The notes below the pieces were generated by a model. It worked only from the letters and a program-made list of their open reading frames with translations, searched no databases and was not told the DNA's origin. Position numbers and translations under genes: made by a program. Below, piece by piece: positions 1 through 11,400 of a DNA stretch of 64,000 nucleotides. The DNA comes from Branchiostoma belcheri (Eukaryota; Chordata; Leptocardii; Amphioxiformes; Branchiostomatidae): assembly GCF_001625305.1 (NCBI RefSeq), contig NW_017803898.1, positions 1,359,813 to 1,423,812 on the forward strand. The letters run 5' to 3'. Position 1 is the stretch's first letter. Each line of letters starts with the position of its first letter.

Positions 1-3000
1 GAAGAGGTAGATGTGCTGATTGCAGGACACTGCAAAACAAATGGAGGCAAACTCACAATCTTCAGGCGTTGAACAGTTATGCCACTCGTTCGAGTGCTGG
101 TTGTATTTCTTCAATACCACCTCTGGATCTACCACAAGGTAAAAAAGATGTCCATCGATTTCCATAAGGTAGTCATTTGGAACTCCCGGTTCTTCACATC
201 CTTTGGACACGGTAGACTTCTGTTCCCACTTGTTCTCAACATGGTTGTATTTACACAGATAGATGTTGTTTGGATCTGCAGCCAAGGCATAGATCTCATT
301 ATCACGAGTAACCACACCCCTGTATGGACATACTGGTTGGTTGTAGTCACACCAGATGTACTTCCCTTCTCCTGGGTTCATCCACAGCATCTTTTTACCA
401 CTGTAAATAAAAGGCAAGATACATTCAATGATCAGGACATACAATGTTCAGGGGTCTCCCCAGGAATTTTTAGGGGAGTGGTGCTGTAATTTTTTTGGAG
501 GGCACGTAGTGCCCGACGCCGCGCGAAGCGCGGCTGTGAGGGGGGGGAGAGGTCCGGANNNNNNNNNNNNNNNNNNNNAAAGAAAAAAAAACTTCTGAAA
601 GAAAAAAAACTTCTGTAAGAAAAAAAACTGAAAGAAAAAACTTCTGAAAGAAAAAAAAATTCTGAAAGAAAAACTGAAACACTTCTGAAGAAAAAACTTC
701 TGAAGAAAAAACTTCCTTCTGAAGAAAAAATCTTCTGAAGAAAAAAAATTATTCAGCACAAAGTTTTGATTAGTTTCCATCCCATTGTTTTCCTAAAAAT
801 CAATAATGTGATTTTATCAATTTTAAACGCCCTAAAATTAGCTAAATCGGCGCTTTAGGGTGATTGCGTAATATGCGTGCATTATGACCTTTGACTTTTT
901 ACGGGTCATGCAGCTCTGTGCCGGCCGCCCTCCCACCCCTCGGCGTGCGTTTTATGGGAAAATTTCTACCTTTTTAGGGGTTTCGGGACCTAAAAAACTA
1001 ACACCAGAGGGAAAATAAACCACATACGTTATTTTTATGGTAAATATCGCTAAAATGGACCACGCATTTTTCTTCCGCGTTACCGATTTTTAAAAAGGCC
1101 TCGCCATGTGCTTCACGCCGATAGCGACTCGCCTTCCCCCGTCCGGTTTTGTGAGCAAATTTCTGCTTTTTCAGACGTTTTGGAACTTAAAAACCGACAG
1201 CAGGCGAAAAATAAACAATATACTTTATTTTCATGGGAAATGCCGCTATACTGGCCCAGACATTTATCTGTTGCGTTAACCGAATTTTGCGGCCGCCACA
1301 TGCTCATGGTGCGGTACGGTAGGGAATTTTCCACGGCTAGTTCGTAAACGCATCGGCTTTATAAACTTATTTTCGGGGTCGAGGGCTTTGTTTTACAAAC
1401 CAATCAGACAATTAGCGTTGTTTACATGACTTAAAAACGCTAGCGGGGCGCCCGATGTTCCACCAATGACAGCTATTCTCTCGGTAGCGTCGTGCGAAAT
1501 GGTCATTGTTTACTCGTTTATCGCCCATTCACAAGTTTCAGAAACAATGCCGACGGGAAAATGGACGCCACTCGCGTCAAGATTTCGATGTTTTTTGCCT
1601 ATTTATCCGCGAAAATACGAAGAGAAGACGACCCTTAATTTGAAAATTTTGGGAGTGGCGCTAGAAATTTTGGGAGTGGCGCACCGCCGTTGCACCATTG
1701 CCTGGGGAGACCCCTGATGTTGGTTCTTGGATTTAGGAAGATAATGCTGAAGAGAAATTCAAGCATGAAAACAGAGTCAAAGAAGAAGAACAAGTATAAT
1801 ATTATACATACTTCACATCATCACGCAACAGAACCATTTCTGTAGTCATCGCAAGCCTCGGCTTCTGGTTGGAGCGTACCACATTCCTGATGACCTCAGA
1901 ACTCCCAGGATCCTCCCTGACCAGGGTATGATCCAAGATGGCTGCCGTGTCATCTGAGGTCAGCAGGTTGAAGCGGATGTGAGGGAGGATGCTGGGTAGG
2001 TGCTGCAGTCTGCAGGGAACAAGGTGAAGTGAGAGATTTGGGTCATATTTTTCATCTCTGCAGAAAATTCTGGCATGTCTAATCATTTGGCAAACAATCA
2101 AAAATCAACATCCACGTGCTTGTTATCAATATCAGCCCAGAAAAGAACAAGAAACAGTCCTGTCTTCAAATACAGAGTTATCAACCAAGAATTGAGGTGT
2201 TCAAAAACTCGTATTTCCCCAGAACTATCGTAGACTGGAACTCGTTGCCACCAAGCACAGTAGGGGCATCATCACTAGCAAGGTTTAAACAAGTCCTGCT
2301 ACTGTAATTCCTGATTTGTTCACTGTACTGATAAGTTCACTGTTTTCACTGTCTCTTGTGTAAAGTGAACTTATCATTACAGTTAACAAATAATTCCTGG
2401 ACTTTCTTTTTCCTGCACTTGTCACCACCGTGAACATATAGTTACGTGAACATGTCCATTTTTCTCAGACCGTGAAATTTTGCTACCGTGAACATAAAGT
2501 GAATTACAGTATTAAATGTGCAAAGATTGAGTGTAACAAGTCGTTCGGTGTGATATAGCTAGCTGCTGCCGCGCCGTGTGCCTGCAAAGCTGGTGTGTTA
2601 CGCCGAAGGGTGGTTATATCGGCTATACAGATACAGGTTCCTTCAGTAGTAATATTATGTAATTATCAACTAATTTCATCAATGAAAGATATCTATATTA
2701 GTGCTGCCCACCTGTCCTCCCTGCTGTGCTGCACCCATCTCACCACAGCCTCCCACACTCTGGTCTCCTCTTTAACCTCCAGCTCATCCTGGCTGATGAT
2801 CTCAGTCAGCTGATCCACACTCAGGCTGCAGAACTCATCACTGGAGGAAACCTGTGGAGATGTGACGTAATTGGCTATTCAAATTATATACCTGTTTCCA
2901 TGGTAACTGGTGTTAGGTTACATAATGTTGCAATTCTATAGCAGGAGGGATTTAGACTCCTGTCACCATATGTGTGAATGTGTATGAGTAAGAGAAAGTA

Positions 3001-4053
3001 AACATTATGCATTTTCTCGGCAAATCTTTTTAGTTGGTTTCTACCATTCATATCATTACGTGAAAAATTATTTTATTTAAGTGCTGATCACACTAAAAGA
3101 AGACCAACCTCCACAAAATGCTGGCATATATACTGCAGACAAGAGTTCAGAACAGCATCCACCGTGAAGACATCAGCAAACTTGTACAGGTCCACACAGG
3201 TGGAGTGCTCCACGTTCATGTCCATGTAGCTGCTGCAGGTGTCTCTCACATAGTCCAGCTGCAGGAGGTCGGCTGCCTGGTACAGGGGCTGCACTCTGTC
3301 CAGAGACACGTGGAGGGTTCCCGAGTAGATGTAACTCAGGATCTCCTCAAACATGTCTGCATCCAAACCCTGTAGCATCAAAGCAAACAATAAATAAATT
3401 TTCGAATATATCATTGAGTTACTAGTTCTACAAAGAGATGTTTCTTTGTGCCAAAAACAGTTACTCAAGCAACTGGATATGATTTTCTGTATCTGTATAG
3501 CCGATATAACCGCCCTTCGGCGTAACACACCAGCTTCGAAGACACGCGGCGCGGCGGCAGCTGGCTACAATTGACACCGATGGACTTGTTCTGATGATAA
3601 TGCCCCTATTGTACTTGGTGACAGCGAGTTCCACTCTGCGATAGTTGTAGGAAAGAAACGGTCAGGCCAAGGTTTGATTTTTTTTTAAATGCCGATTGTA
3701 TTTGACAAAAAAACATCTTATCAAGACACTTGTTTGAAGCAAGGTGTTTTGTGGTCTTGTTGTAACACTTTAAACGTTCTGACAACCCTACATTGTACCT
3801 GTAAAACGACCGTGTTCTGCCGACTTTCCGCCATGTCACTTGTAAACATGGCTCTGAAGTAGGGGCTGGCCGCGGACAGAACAAGGCGATGGCAGGGAAA
3901 CCGCCGGCCCTCGACTTCAAGGACGACATCCTGCAGTTCCCCTTCCTTCTGTAAGTCACCCACAGCTCCGAGAAACCCGTGCTGATAGCTCTCGTCTTGG
4001 TAGGAACGAGGACGAACTGAGCTGGCGTGGGTTTCTTGGTCCGCGGCAGCCAT
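1..4053 (-). CDS. BTB-BACK-Kelch (KLHL-type) protein, copy 1, C-terminus beyond window
   Basis: Proteins of this family are usually substrate adaptors of Cullin-3 ubiquitin ligases: BTB binds Cul3 and the Kelch propeller binds the target. Exons on the minus strand are 4053-3799, 3369-3109, 2851-2712, 2009-1812 and 400-1 (open at the edge). All have AG acceptors and GT donors, and the phases (0, 0, 2, 2) agree. The BTB domain lies in exons 1-2 (LQDVVLEVEGRRFPCHR; YSGTLHVSLDRVQPLYQAAD), BACK in exons 3-4 (VWEAVVRWVQHSREDR), and Kelch repeats start in exon 5. I start at the ATG at 4053 (MAAADQETHASS) because it is shared with copy 2 at 25129, where it has a good Kozak context. Exons 1-4 have the same lengths as in copy 2. 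I see no stop or frameshift in the visible part. Intron 4 has been enlarged by a DNA transposon at 449-1716. Confidence 0.88.
559..578. other. Assembly gap (20 N) inside the transposon
   Basis: A run of 20 N. The true length is unknown. It is followed at 579-745 by A-rich degenerate tandem units of the type GAAAGAAAAAAAACTTCT, which probably caused the gap. Confidence 0.99.
579..745. repeat. A-rich minisatellite with CTTCTG punctuation
   Basis: About 10 degenerate units of 14-19 bp of the form (G)AAAGAAAAAA(A)CTTCTG, directly next to the N gap. The Phe-rich minus-strand frames over it are translations of the repeat, not genes. Confidence 0.8.
957..1306. repeat. Two diverged tandem copies of a ~155-bp unit inside the transposon
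   Basis: Unit A (about 957-1113) and unit B (about 1153-1306) share the same order of words: AAATTTCT, CTTTTT, GGAACTTAAAAA or GGGACCTAAAAA, a purine-rich AAATAAACMAYATAC, ATTTTYATGG, CGCTA and a GGCCnCnCCATGTGC-like end. This is a sub-repeat of the non-autonomous element. I see no coding capacity. Confidence 0.55.
2111..2640 (+). mobile_element. 3' end of a CR1/L2-like non-LTR retrotransposon
   Basis: 2116-2307 encodes the last ~60 residues of a reverse-transcriptase ORF (NSYFPRTIVDWNSLPPST, typical of the extreme C-terminus of CR1/L2-clade RTs) and ends in TAA. It is followed by a 3' UTR and a tail (CTGGTGTGTTACGCCGAAGG, then GGCTATACAGATACAG). It is 5'-truncated and antisense in kelch copy 1 intron 3-4. 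It is absent from the matching intron of copy 2 (27364-27839), so it arrived after the duplication. Confidence 0.7.
2875..3060. repeat. Dispersed MITE-like family 1, fragment
   Basis: It carries the family words CCATGGTAACTGG, GTTACATAATGTTGCAATTCTATA, GACTCCTGTCACCATATGTGTGAATGTG and ATTATGCATTTTC. It lies in kelch copy 1 intron 2, about 20 bp from exon 3. Better copies are at 36300-36520 and 40000-40262. Confidence 0.65.
3488..3695 (-). mobile_element. CR1/L2-like retrotransposon 3' end in kelch copy 1 intron 1
   Basis: On the minus strand the sequence reads ACTATCGCAGAGTGGAACTC, then the tail GCTGGTGTGTTACGCCGAAGG and GGCTATACAGATACAGAAAA. The same fragment, in the same orientation relative to the gene, lies in intron 1 of kelch copy 2 (25515-26190). 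The insertion therefore predates the kelch duplication. Confidence 0.65.
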
Positions 4054-5413
4054 GTTGATGATGATGAGGGTGCTGTACCTCCCGAAGGGAACTGTATGCG
4101 TACTTTGATTACCCACATAATGTAGCGAGATGGATTAATAACCGATATCGATATTAGCTGTACCTGGGGGAACTGCTTTGTAGAAAACCGCATCCAAATA
4201 TCTAACATTCTCTAGGCAGTCCTCCTGAGTCCAAGAAGTCAATGTACAACTTAATATATATGTATATCTACATCTTGATTGTATAGTAACAAGAATTCCG
4301 TACTTCAGTTTCCGAGTGAACTGGTAAGCTGCTAGCCCCCTAACGGTTGACCAGCTGCCGAAATTTTGTTAACTAGTATATAATACCAATAGAAAAATAG
4401 GTTGAAGTGGTGTCAGTTGTCACCCCCTTTGTCTATCTTGTTGGAAATCTGCCAGTGATTTTTTCACTGTTATAGAGTTGACTTGACACTGAGTGGCCTG
4501 CAGAACTCAGGGCAGTTTCGTCGCTTAAATCTATTGCTTTGATTCCACTTTTGCAAAAAAGTAGAAAAATATCTCTGAATCACAGTTAAAATATCAACTT
4601 CACTATACAGTGTAATTTATTGACGATATGACACAGAACTGTAATTGTATTTAACGACCAAAACATTAGTAAAAAATAAGGCACAACTTATCATTGAAAA
4701 TATTTTATTGATGATCAATGTTAAAAGTTCAAACTTTCGTATTACATATGTTACTTTTTGCCATTTCATCATTAAATGTAAGGCAGACGTGGAATGAACA
4801 TTGTGAAATGGTTGCAAAAATAATTCTAAACAAATCATTGTGTCAATATTGTGTCAAATAAAGAAACATTTACAATACATGTCACAGTCATGCATATCAG
4901 TATATGGTCATTTTGTTCAAGTCACAGATTTATAGATTGAAAATGCATGATGTCAAACGCAGATAGCAACTAATACTATATAGACATTGATTAACCATTG
5001 GCACCTATGATATCATCTTTCTGATTGGTTTCATTTGACAATGACAAAGGGTAAAAAAAAAACTTTGCTCACACAAAACGAAACAATCATATACATTTGT
5101 ACAAAGGTAGCCCTAGAGTCCTTGATATGTACATGTCGAAAAGTAATCCTCTTCGGTCGGCTAGTTGTCTTCTTTCATCCATACGTCTCTCTGGACATAA
5201 TTTTTATATGTTTGATAAGATCATGTATGGTAAGTTAGGGAAGGGAAAATGACAGACTGAATACATATGTACATTAAGCCATCCATCTGGATAACAATAT
5301 GTTCCAGGAAACAACACATTTCATTGTTTTCTACAGCTAGTGTTACATTTTTTAACATTACACTTACTATTCGGTTTTGTTGATGTAAAACAACAAGTAC
5401 ACCTAAAACCTCA
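4054..5413. other. Intergenic space between kelch copy 1 and the Roc-COR gene
   Basis: This is the promoter side of kelch copy 1 and the 3' side of the next gene. It is AT-rich. I see no conserved reading frame, RNA gene or recognisable repeat. Minus-strand transcription from 5414 could use the AATAAA complement near 4703. Confidence 0.5.
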
Positions 5414-8400
5414 TCACAAGCTTTGTGCTGTATTCTCTTCTTTAATGTCGATAAGCGCCTGCTTCAGAACCTGTAGAGTGGCTTTATCGGCGTCTCTTGC
5501 TAGCCACCTTTCAAGTACTTCTCTGCACTTGCGTTCGGGGCCATGCAATGACTCTGTGACTCGAATAGTTTCGATCTCGCCACGTTTCAAACCCAGTTTG
5601 CGAGCCAATTCTTCCCACTTGTAGCTCACGTTTTCGACGACTTTGTCGAAAATAGCTTTCTCGTCAACTAGAAAAGTGTGCAAAAGAGAGACGTTTTTCA
5701 TCTTGACATTGTCCTCATACATCATGACATTGCAACATTTAGTTGAAAAGGAGAAGAATTGAGAAGAATCCATCTAGATTTAGCCAATGTCATGACAGCC
5801 CAATTCAGGAAAGTAAATCAACACCACATATGGACAAAGATGGTTCACAATCTCATGATCACCAAACCTTTTTCGGGATGATATAATGACCAAAACGTTG
5901 TAAAGTACATCGTAATGATTTATGTCTTATACGTTTTTTTTAGCAAACTAATATACCGTACATGATCTATTCCACATCTAATTATAATGTATATAATATC
6001 TATCTTGTCACGGATGTCGCAAATGCATATTCATGGCAACAAATTTCTCTATTCACAATCGTACAACGGTACAACTATGGCCCACTTTTTGGTGACCGTC
6101 TGTCACCTTCCTCATGTTAATGCATAAGCCACTACTTCCTGATACCAACGAAAATCCACACAAATCTCATATTGTGCCTTGTATATCTAGCAGACTAGCA
6201 GTACACGTACCTGAAGTGATCGGTGTATCCGGCTGTCCCTCCCTTGTGGGTGTTGAATGACCACTGTCAGTTCCATCGGCTTGTCCCCTGTAGCGACCTG
6301 GATAAAGACAGTATTCGCTCCGTAAATACTGACAACGTGGGAGACAGAATTTTATAAACTTAGATTATCATGTTTGTTTTTTCTTTAGATCGAAATCCAC
6401 ATTACCCCTATTAATTACTCGTCTGATACGAAAATAATACGTTGCAATAGCCAGACTTTATTTCACACGCTCATCAACATCAGAAACAGCCTCAATCTGT
6501 CAAAGCTAGATGATGGATTTAGTCATGGTTGGTCCCCATATCTTCTTTGATGACCTTATAAGCCTATTCTTGAGCGAGTTTCTACCACATTTGTACGGGT
6601 GCCTAATGTATGTATTCCTTCTTCACATTCTGCAATTAATAACGAGGGCGTTTTATCTGTTACACCGAACGTACCAAGTATCAGGTCTAAAATAGGTGTG
6701 TTCCTGTCGGTCTCCTCCAGAAGTTGCAAGTGCAGCCGGGTGGGAGTTTCAAGCCAGAGGTCTTGGCTAACTTCAACCCGGAACGATGCGTACACTATGT
6801 TAGTGTCGATGGTGTCTTCGAAGGTAAGGAACTGAAAACCAATGGTAGACACAATAATTGATATGTGGTATTGAACATGGTTGAATTAGAGCTGATTTCT
6901 GAAGAGGGCAGTGGTGCTTTCCATAAGTCCTGGCATTTGTATATATTTGAATACATGCAAACATACAAAGCTTTGATTTAATCATGGGTAAATTTGGTTC
7001 GTCGCTCGATCGGTCTTGTCACATATCACAGTAACTCACACATGTACACCTCAGCTTAAATTAAAGAATCAAATACATCATCAGATGAAAGTGGTACGTA
7101 AATGTTTCAGATATGACTAGCCTTACGCAGTTTGTATCAAATGCAAAACAAGTGAGTAGGAAATTTTCACAAGCCACATGGAAAAAAAATTGCAGGATGT
7201 AAAATGGCTTACAAACCTTTGGAGATATTTTCACCTCAATGTCTTCACCATTTATAACATTCCCTTCCAGATAGTATTTAAGACCTCTGTATAGTTGGCA
7301 GGGCATGGTGTCACAGAGTTTATAGTCCAAGTCCTCTTCGTCCAGCTTGGTGGCCTACATGTGCGGTTAAAACTTTATCAATTACATGTGAGAAATACAA
7401 TGGCACAAACTTTCAGTTATCATCATCCGCATGAAAGCCTCAGGAAAAAATATTTCTAAACCGGGGGCCGGCCTGGCTGCTTTTTCTTAGCCAAAGATAA
7501 ACAATTCATATCAACAATGTACACAAGTCATTACCATAATTAGTTTTGCTTGTTTTGTTCCTTTTTTTTTTTTTTACTTGCCCTCCCGCAAACTACTAGC
7601 TCTCTCAGGTTGGATCTGGTGGGAATCGTGACATAACATTAGCGCTATAGAGCATAAGATAATAAACGGTAGTACCCACCTTTATCACAGTCTTGTGGTT
7701 GGAGACGAGGTACACTTTCAGTTTGGAAAGGTCTGAGTTGTCCATGGAGCGAAATGCCATCAGTAAGCCGCTCCGCCTTAAGTTTGATACTTCTCTTGTC
7801 CTTCCAACCACCCCGAACAGACTGCCTCTCTTGAACCTGGTGACCGCGTGGGAGGGGGTGAGTTCTGTAACCGGCAGCAACTCGGCGGAATCTCCCACCA
7901 CGTGCACCACTTGGAGGTCTTCTCTGGTGATTTCTAAAGTAGGTTGTATATAAACAATAATGATTTAGCATTTTAGTAACATTGTTCTAGGTACTGAATT
8001 GGAAATAAACATAGTGGGAAAGCAATTTCTAGCAAACAATTTATATTTCGTACCTGAGGCATCATCTATGTACAATACATGAGGCAGCAGGATGTCGACC
8101 GGCCCCTCAACGACCTGACACTTGATGGAGAAGAAAGGGCCCACAGGCATCCATTCCTGTTCCTGTTCCTGCGACCAAGTGTGGTCAGACCAGTTCGCAC
8201 TCTTGTAGGTCACGTGTAGCGGGTAGGGCGTCACCACGCCCAGGTCGGTCCGTCTGCACAGGTACTTCCCTTCACCTGGCAGGGGGATGCACCTGAAGAG
8301 ATAAGCGCATTGTAATCTTTGCAATACTACTATAGACTAAGTGTTGGTGCAAGGACTTGTAGGTTTTGACGAATTTGATAAGCGTCAACTTAAAAAGGTG

Positions 8401-11400
8401 ACTCACCAGCGTTTGTCTTCGGTCAACTCTGGATCGACCTCTTGAAACTGCATATCCTCCCGGTATTCCTGAATTACATAAGATACATGGCACATGTTAA
8501 GCTGCTTTTCAGATGGTTTGATAAAAGCACAAGCCATAATTTTTTCCTCTCTATATAAAGTAGGCTTAAGTATCAGACGGAAAAGATTGTGAACTAACTT
8601 TGTATATCCCATGTACAACTGCAGCCAAGTCCAGTTTGCCGATTGCCTTCTGTGTTTCTTCCAACTGCATCAGGTAGTGGAGCGGTCCATTCACGGTCTT
8701 GGGGAACCAATGCTCCATCAGATAGAGCGCCTGCTTGGCGCCGTCCTTGCGGACATGGTGCAGAAATATTTCTGTCCAACAAAATGTGTTTAATTCGAGT
8801 ACCTCATATCGAATGCAACGACAAGAAAAACGCCATGGTTATGAATTTTTGAGACTTTTCAACTTATTGATCATGAAAAACAACCATAACGAACATTTCA
8901 TGATTTTCCATAGGTATGCAGGTCAACAAAATGGTAGAAAAACTTAATACTCATCATATATACCTAGAGTCCGAAATTTCAGACATACGTTAGATATGAA
9001 AGCATACTAGTAATTAATGAAAATAAAAAAGCAATGACTTGCTCATAAGAATTACCTGTAAGATGAGATTGGTGGCTGTCATCCATCCAAACAGAGTGGA
9101 ACGTCATAGGTATTCTAGTGAAGAGAATGTACATGTAAGGTTGATAGTCATTTCATATCAATTTTAGCTTGTTTACTTTCATATTTTCAGTGCAATTGAT
9201 AAAAGAAGCAAACAAATTCAAAGAAGAAAAGGCAACATTGATGTTTAGTTATTATTGACATTTTGACCTCTCTTACCCCAAAAGCTGCGTCAGTGTCTGA
9301 CATTCTGCCGGCAATGTTTGGAATGTGGGCTCTCCTTCGCCCTCTTGTTTTGTAGAGCGACAGAGCTCGTACTTGATCCAAGGGATCCACTTCTCTTTGA
9401 TCTCTGACAAGGCGCCACTGAGGAACTCCATGATACACAGACCTTGCGTGAAGACGTTAGAAGACGACAGAAGCTCCACCTTGATGTAGTGGTTCACTTT
9501 GGTGATGACGAAATTTTGATTGCTGTCATCTGTAGAAAAGCGCGCACATCCGGCATACACGGTAGACTCTTCCAGTCCGAATCTACGTGCACACAAGGCC
9601 TGTAGCTGGCAGAACATGTCACCAGCGCCGGGTAGAAACTTGTCGCTGAACACGAAGTAGAGTGCCTCTGGACAAACAACCATTTTGTTGGGATACAACA
9701 TGGCATTGTCCCTTTTGCAGTTGAGAAGTGCAGGCACGAGATACATCTCTTCTGGCAGAGACTCGTCACTAGTATCGCTGATAGGTGTGGCGTTGCAGAG
9801 CATACAGTACTTTTCCAGAAGCGCCTTCAGATATTCCTTGTGTCGTAGCAGAAATGGTTTGCCTGACCGCAGATCTTCCCAGATTCTTGTCAGGAAGTTG
9901 TCGCTGAGGATTCCTTTCTGTGTCAGCCTCTCCCACATCTTTGTCACCTCTGGATTCCCCTGCCCGTACTGCTGGTACATTGGGGCTGCGGTGATGGTTT
10001 TAAAGACGTCTATCAGCACCTGCGGCTGCAGGGTGACTTCGTCACGGAGACGGGGCTCGTCAAAAAAGATTAGGTCACCTCGATCATGAAGGAAAGTCAG
10101 AACCATGGTGATCTTGCTCTTGTCTGTGTCAGGATCTCGAGCCCATTTCGCGACATCCTGGAACTTGCAAACTGGATCCCCGTTCAGATCTTTGATCTTA
10201 GTCTGCAGTCTGGATATGAGATGAAGCCACGACCAAGGGATTGATTCTACCATATGGGGCTGGCTTCTTACCACTCTCAGGAAGTAACGTCGAACATAGG
10301 ATACAGAGTGTTTATCAGTGTTATCCACCACGAATATGTCTGGCAAAACTAGCTCTTCTATGCCCTTCTTGCGGATGAGTCTGCGTATTTTCCTTTTGTA
10401 CTCCGTGATGCATCTCTGTGAATCGGCATGTGATTTTTTGATAAAGTTAATATAGAACAGTCCACTTTGGGATGGGAGATGGGATGGGATGAAATATGCT
10501 ATATTTGCTCCCTAGTAAGTGTCAGCCTGGCAAAGTTTCTAGTTTACCATATTTTGTTTATTCAGCTTTTTTAGATAGGCTATGCTGGCGCTTTGATTAG
10601 TCGTACCAGACTAGAGGACATTGTCTGACAAAAATAGAAAACGTTTACCTTTTAAACACCCAAAAGCGAAACCTTGGTAGATCGAAATGCGTCCTTACTA
10701 AATCATAATATGAACTAGGCAAAATTACGAGAAATACATTTTACCTTAGAGACCTTGTCCTTATGTGTGAGGACGATGAGGACCTGTGGCTGTGTTGTGG
10801 CTTTATCTGCCCGTTGTCTAGTGGCATGTTGTAGTGTGTGAGATCGTATCGAGTTAAGTGAGTAGTCCAGGTAATCTAGATAACGACAAATTGATGACAG
10901 AGATGAGTTATACATGTACTGTAGGTAGTTGTTGCAGCAGAGACATGACAAGGATTTAGCCTGTCTGCCACATCCCCAGGACTTGGTAGAGACTCTTATC
11001 TTGTCAGCTTTTACATTGGCTTTCAATTAGTGCATTCTATTTTAACATCAATCTCAAATCTCATATGTGGCCTTACCACTTTTAAACAGAACATTCAAGT
11101 GACCGTTATAGATCGTATCAGACCGCGGTCATCTTGAATAAAATTGTTTGAATTGCTTGCACTAGAGTATTGCACGTACCAACTTTTATCCTCAGTCTTC
11201 AGTCTTCCTATTGCAGGCTGATGTCATTTTCAGTAAAACAATTAGGATGATGAAATGTATTTTACTTGCCTCCTCCTGTCCTTAAGTTGTTCACAGATGC
11301 CATGTAGTCCAGGTCCGATACAGGGTCTGACAGTTTCTGCAGCAGAGACATGACGAGGATGTAGATTCCCTGGAATGTACTCAAGCGTTGGGGGGACTCG

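Larger units (their letters stand above)
449..1716. mobile_element. Non-autonomous DNA transposon in kelch intron 4, with target-site duplication and paralogous empty site
   Basis: The two ends are inverted: left CAGGGGTCTCCCCAGG, right CCTGGGGAGACCCCTG. The 5-bp word ATGTT flanks both sides (444-448 and 1717-1721). The matching intron of kelch copy 2 (about 28115-28135) has the uninterrupted site with a single ATGTT, so this is a recent insertion. The interior has no transposase. It holds the assembly gap, an A-rich minisatellite and two diverged copies of a roughly 155-bp unit. The superfamily is not assigned: a 5-bp duplication fits Transib/ProtoRAG-like elements, but the termini do not start with CACTATG. 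Confidence 0.8.

Noticed and set aside
79-489. 136-codon plus-strand ORF at the window start
   Set aside because: Antisense to kelch exon 5, and it runs into the transposon end.
449-1716. Assignment of the transposon to ProtoRAG/Transib
   Set aside because: Only the 5-bp duplication fits. The ends read CAGGGG rather than CACTATG and no RAG-like coding sequence is present.
9685-10089. 134-codon plus-strand ORF
   Set aside because: Antisense shadow of the COR exon, whose frame fits the spliced gene.
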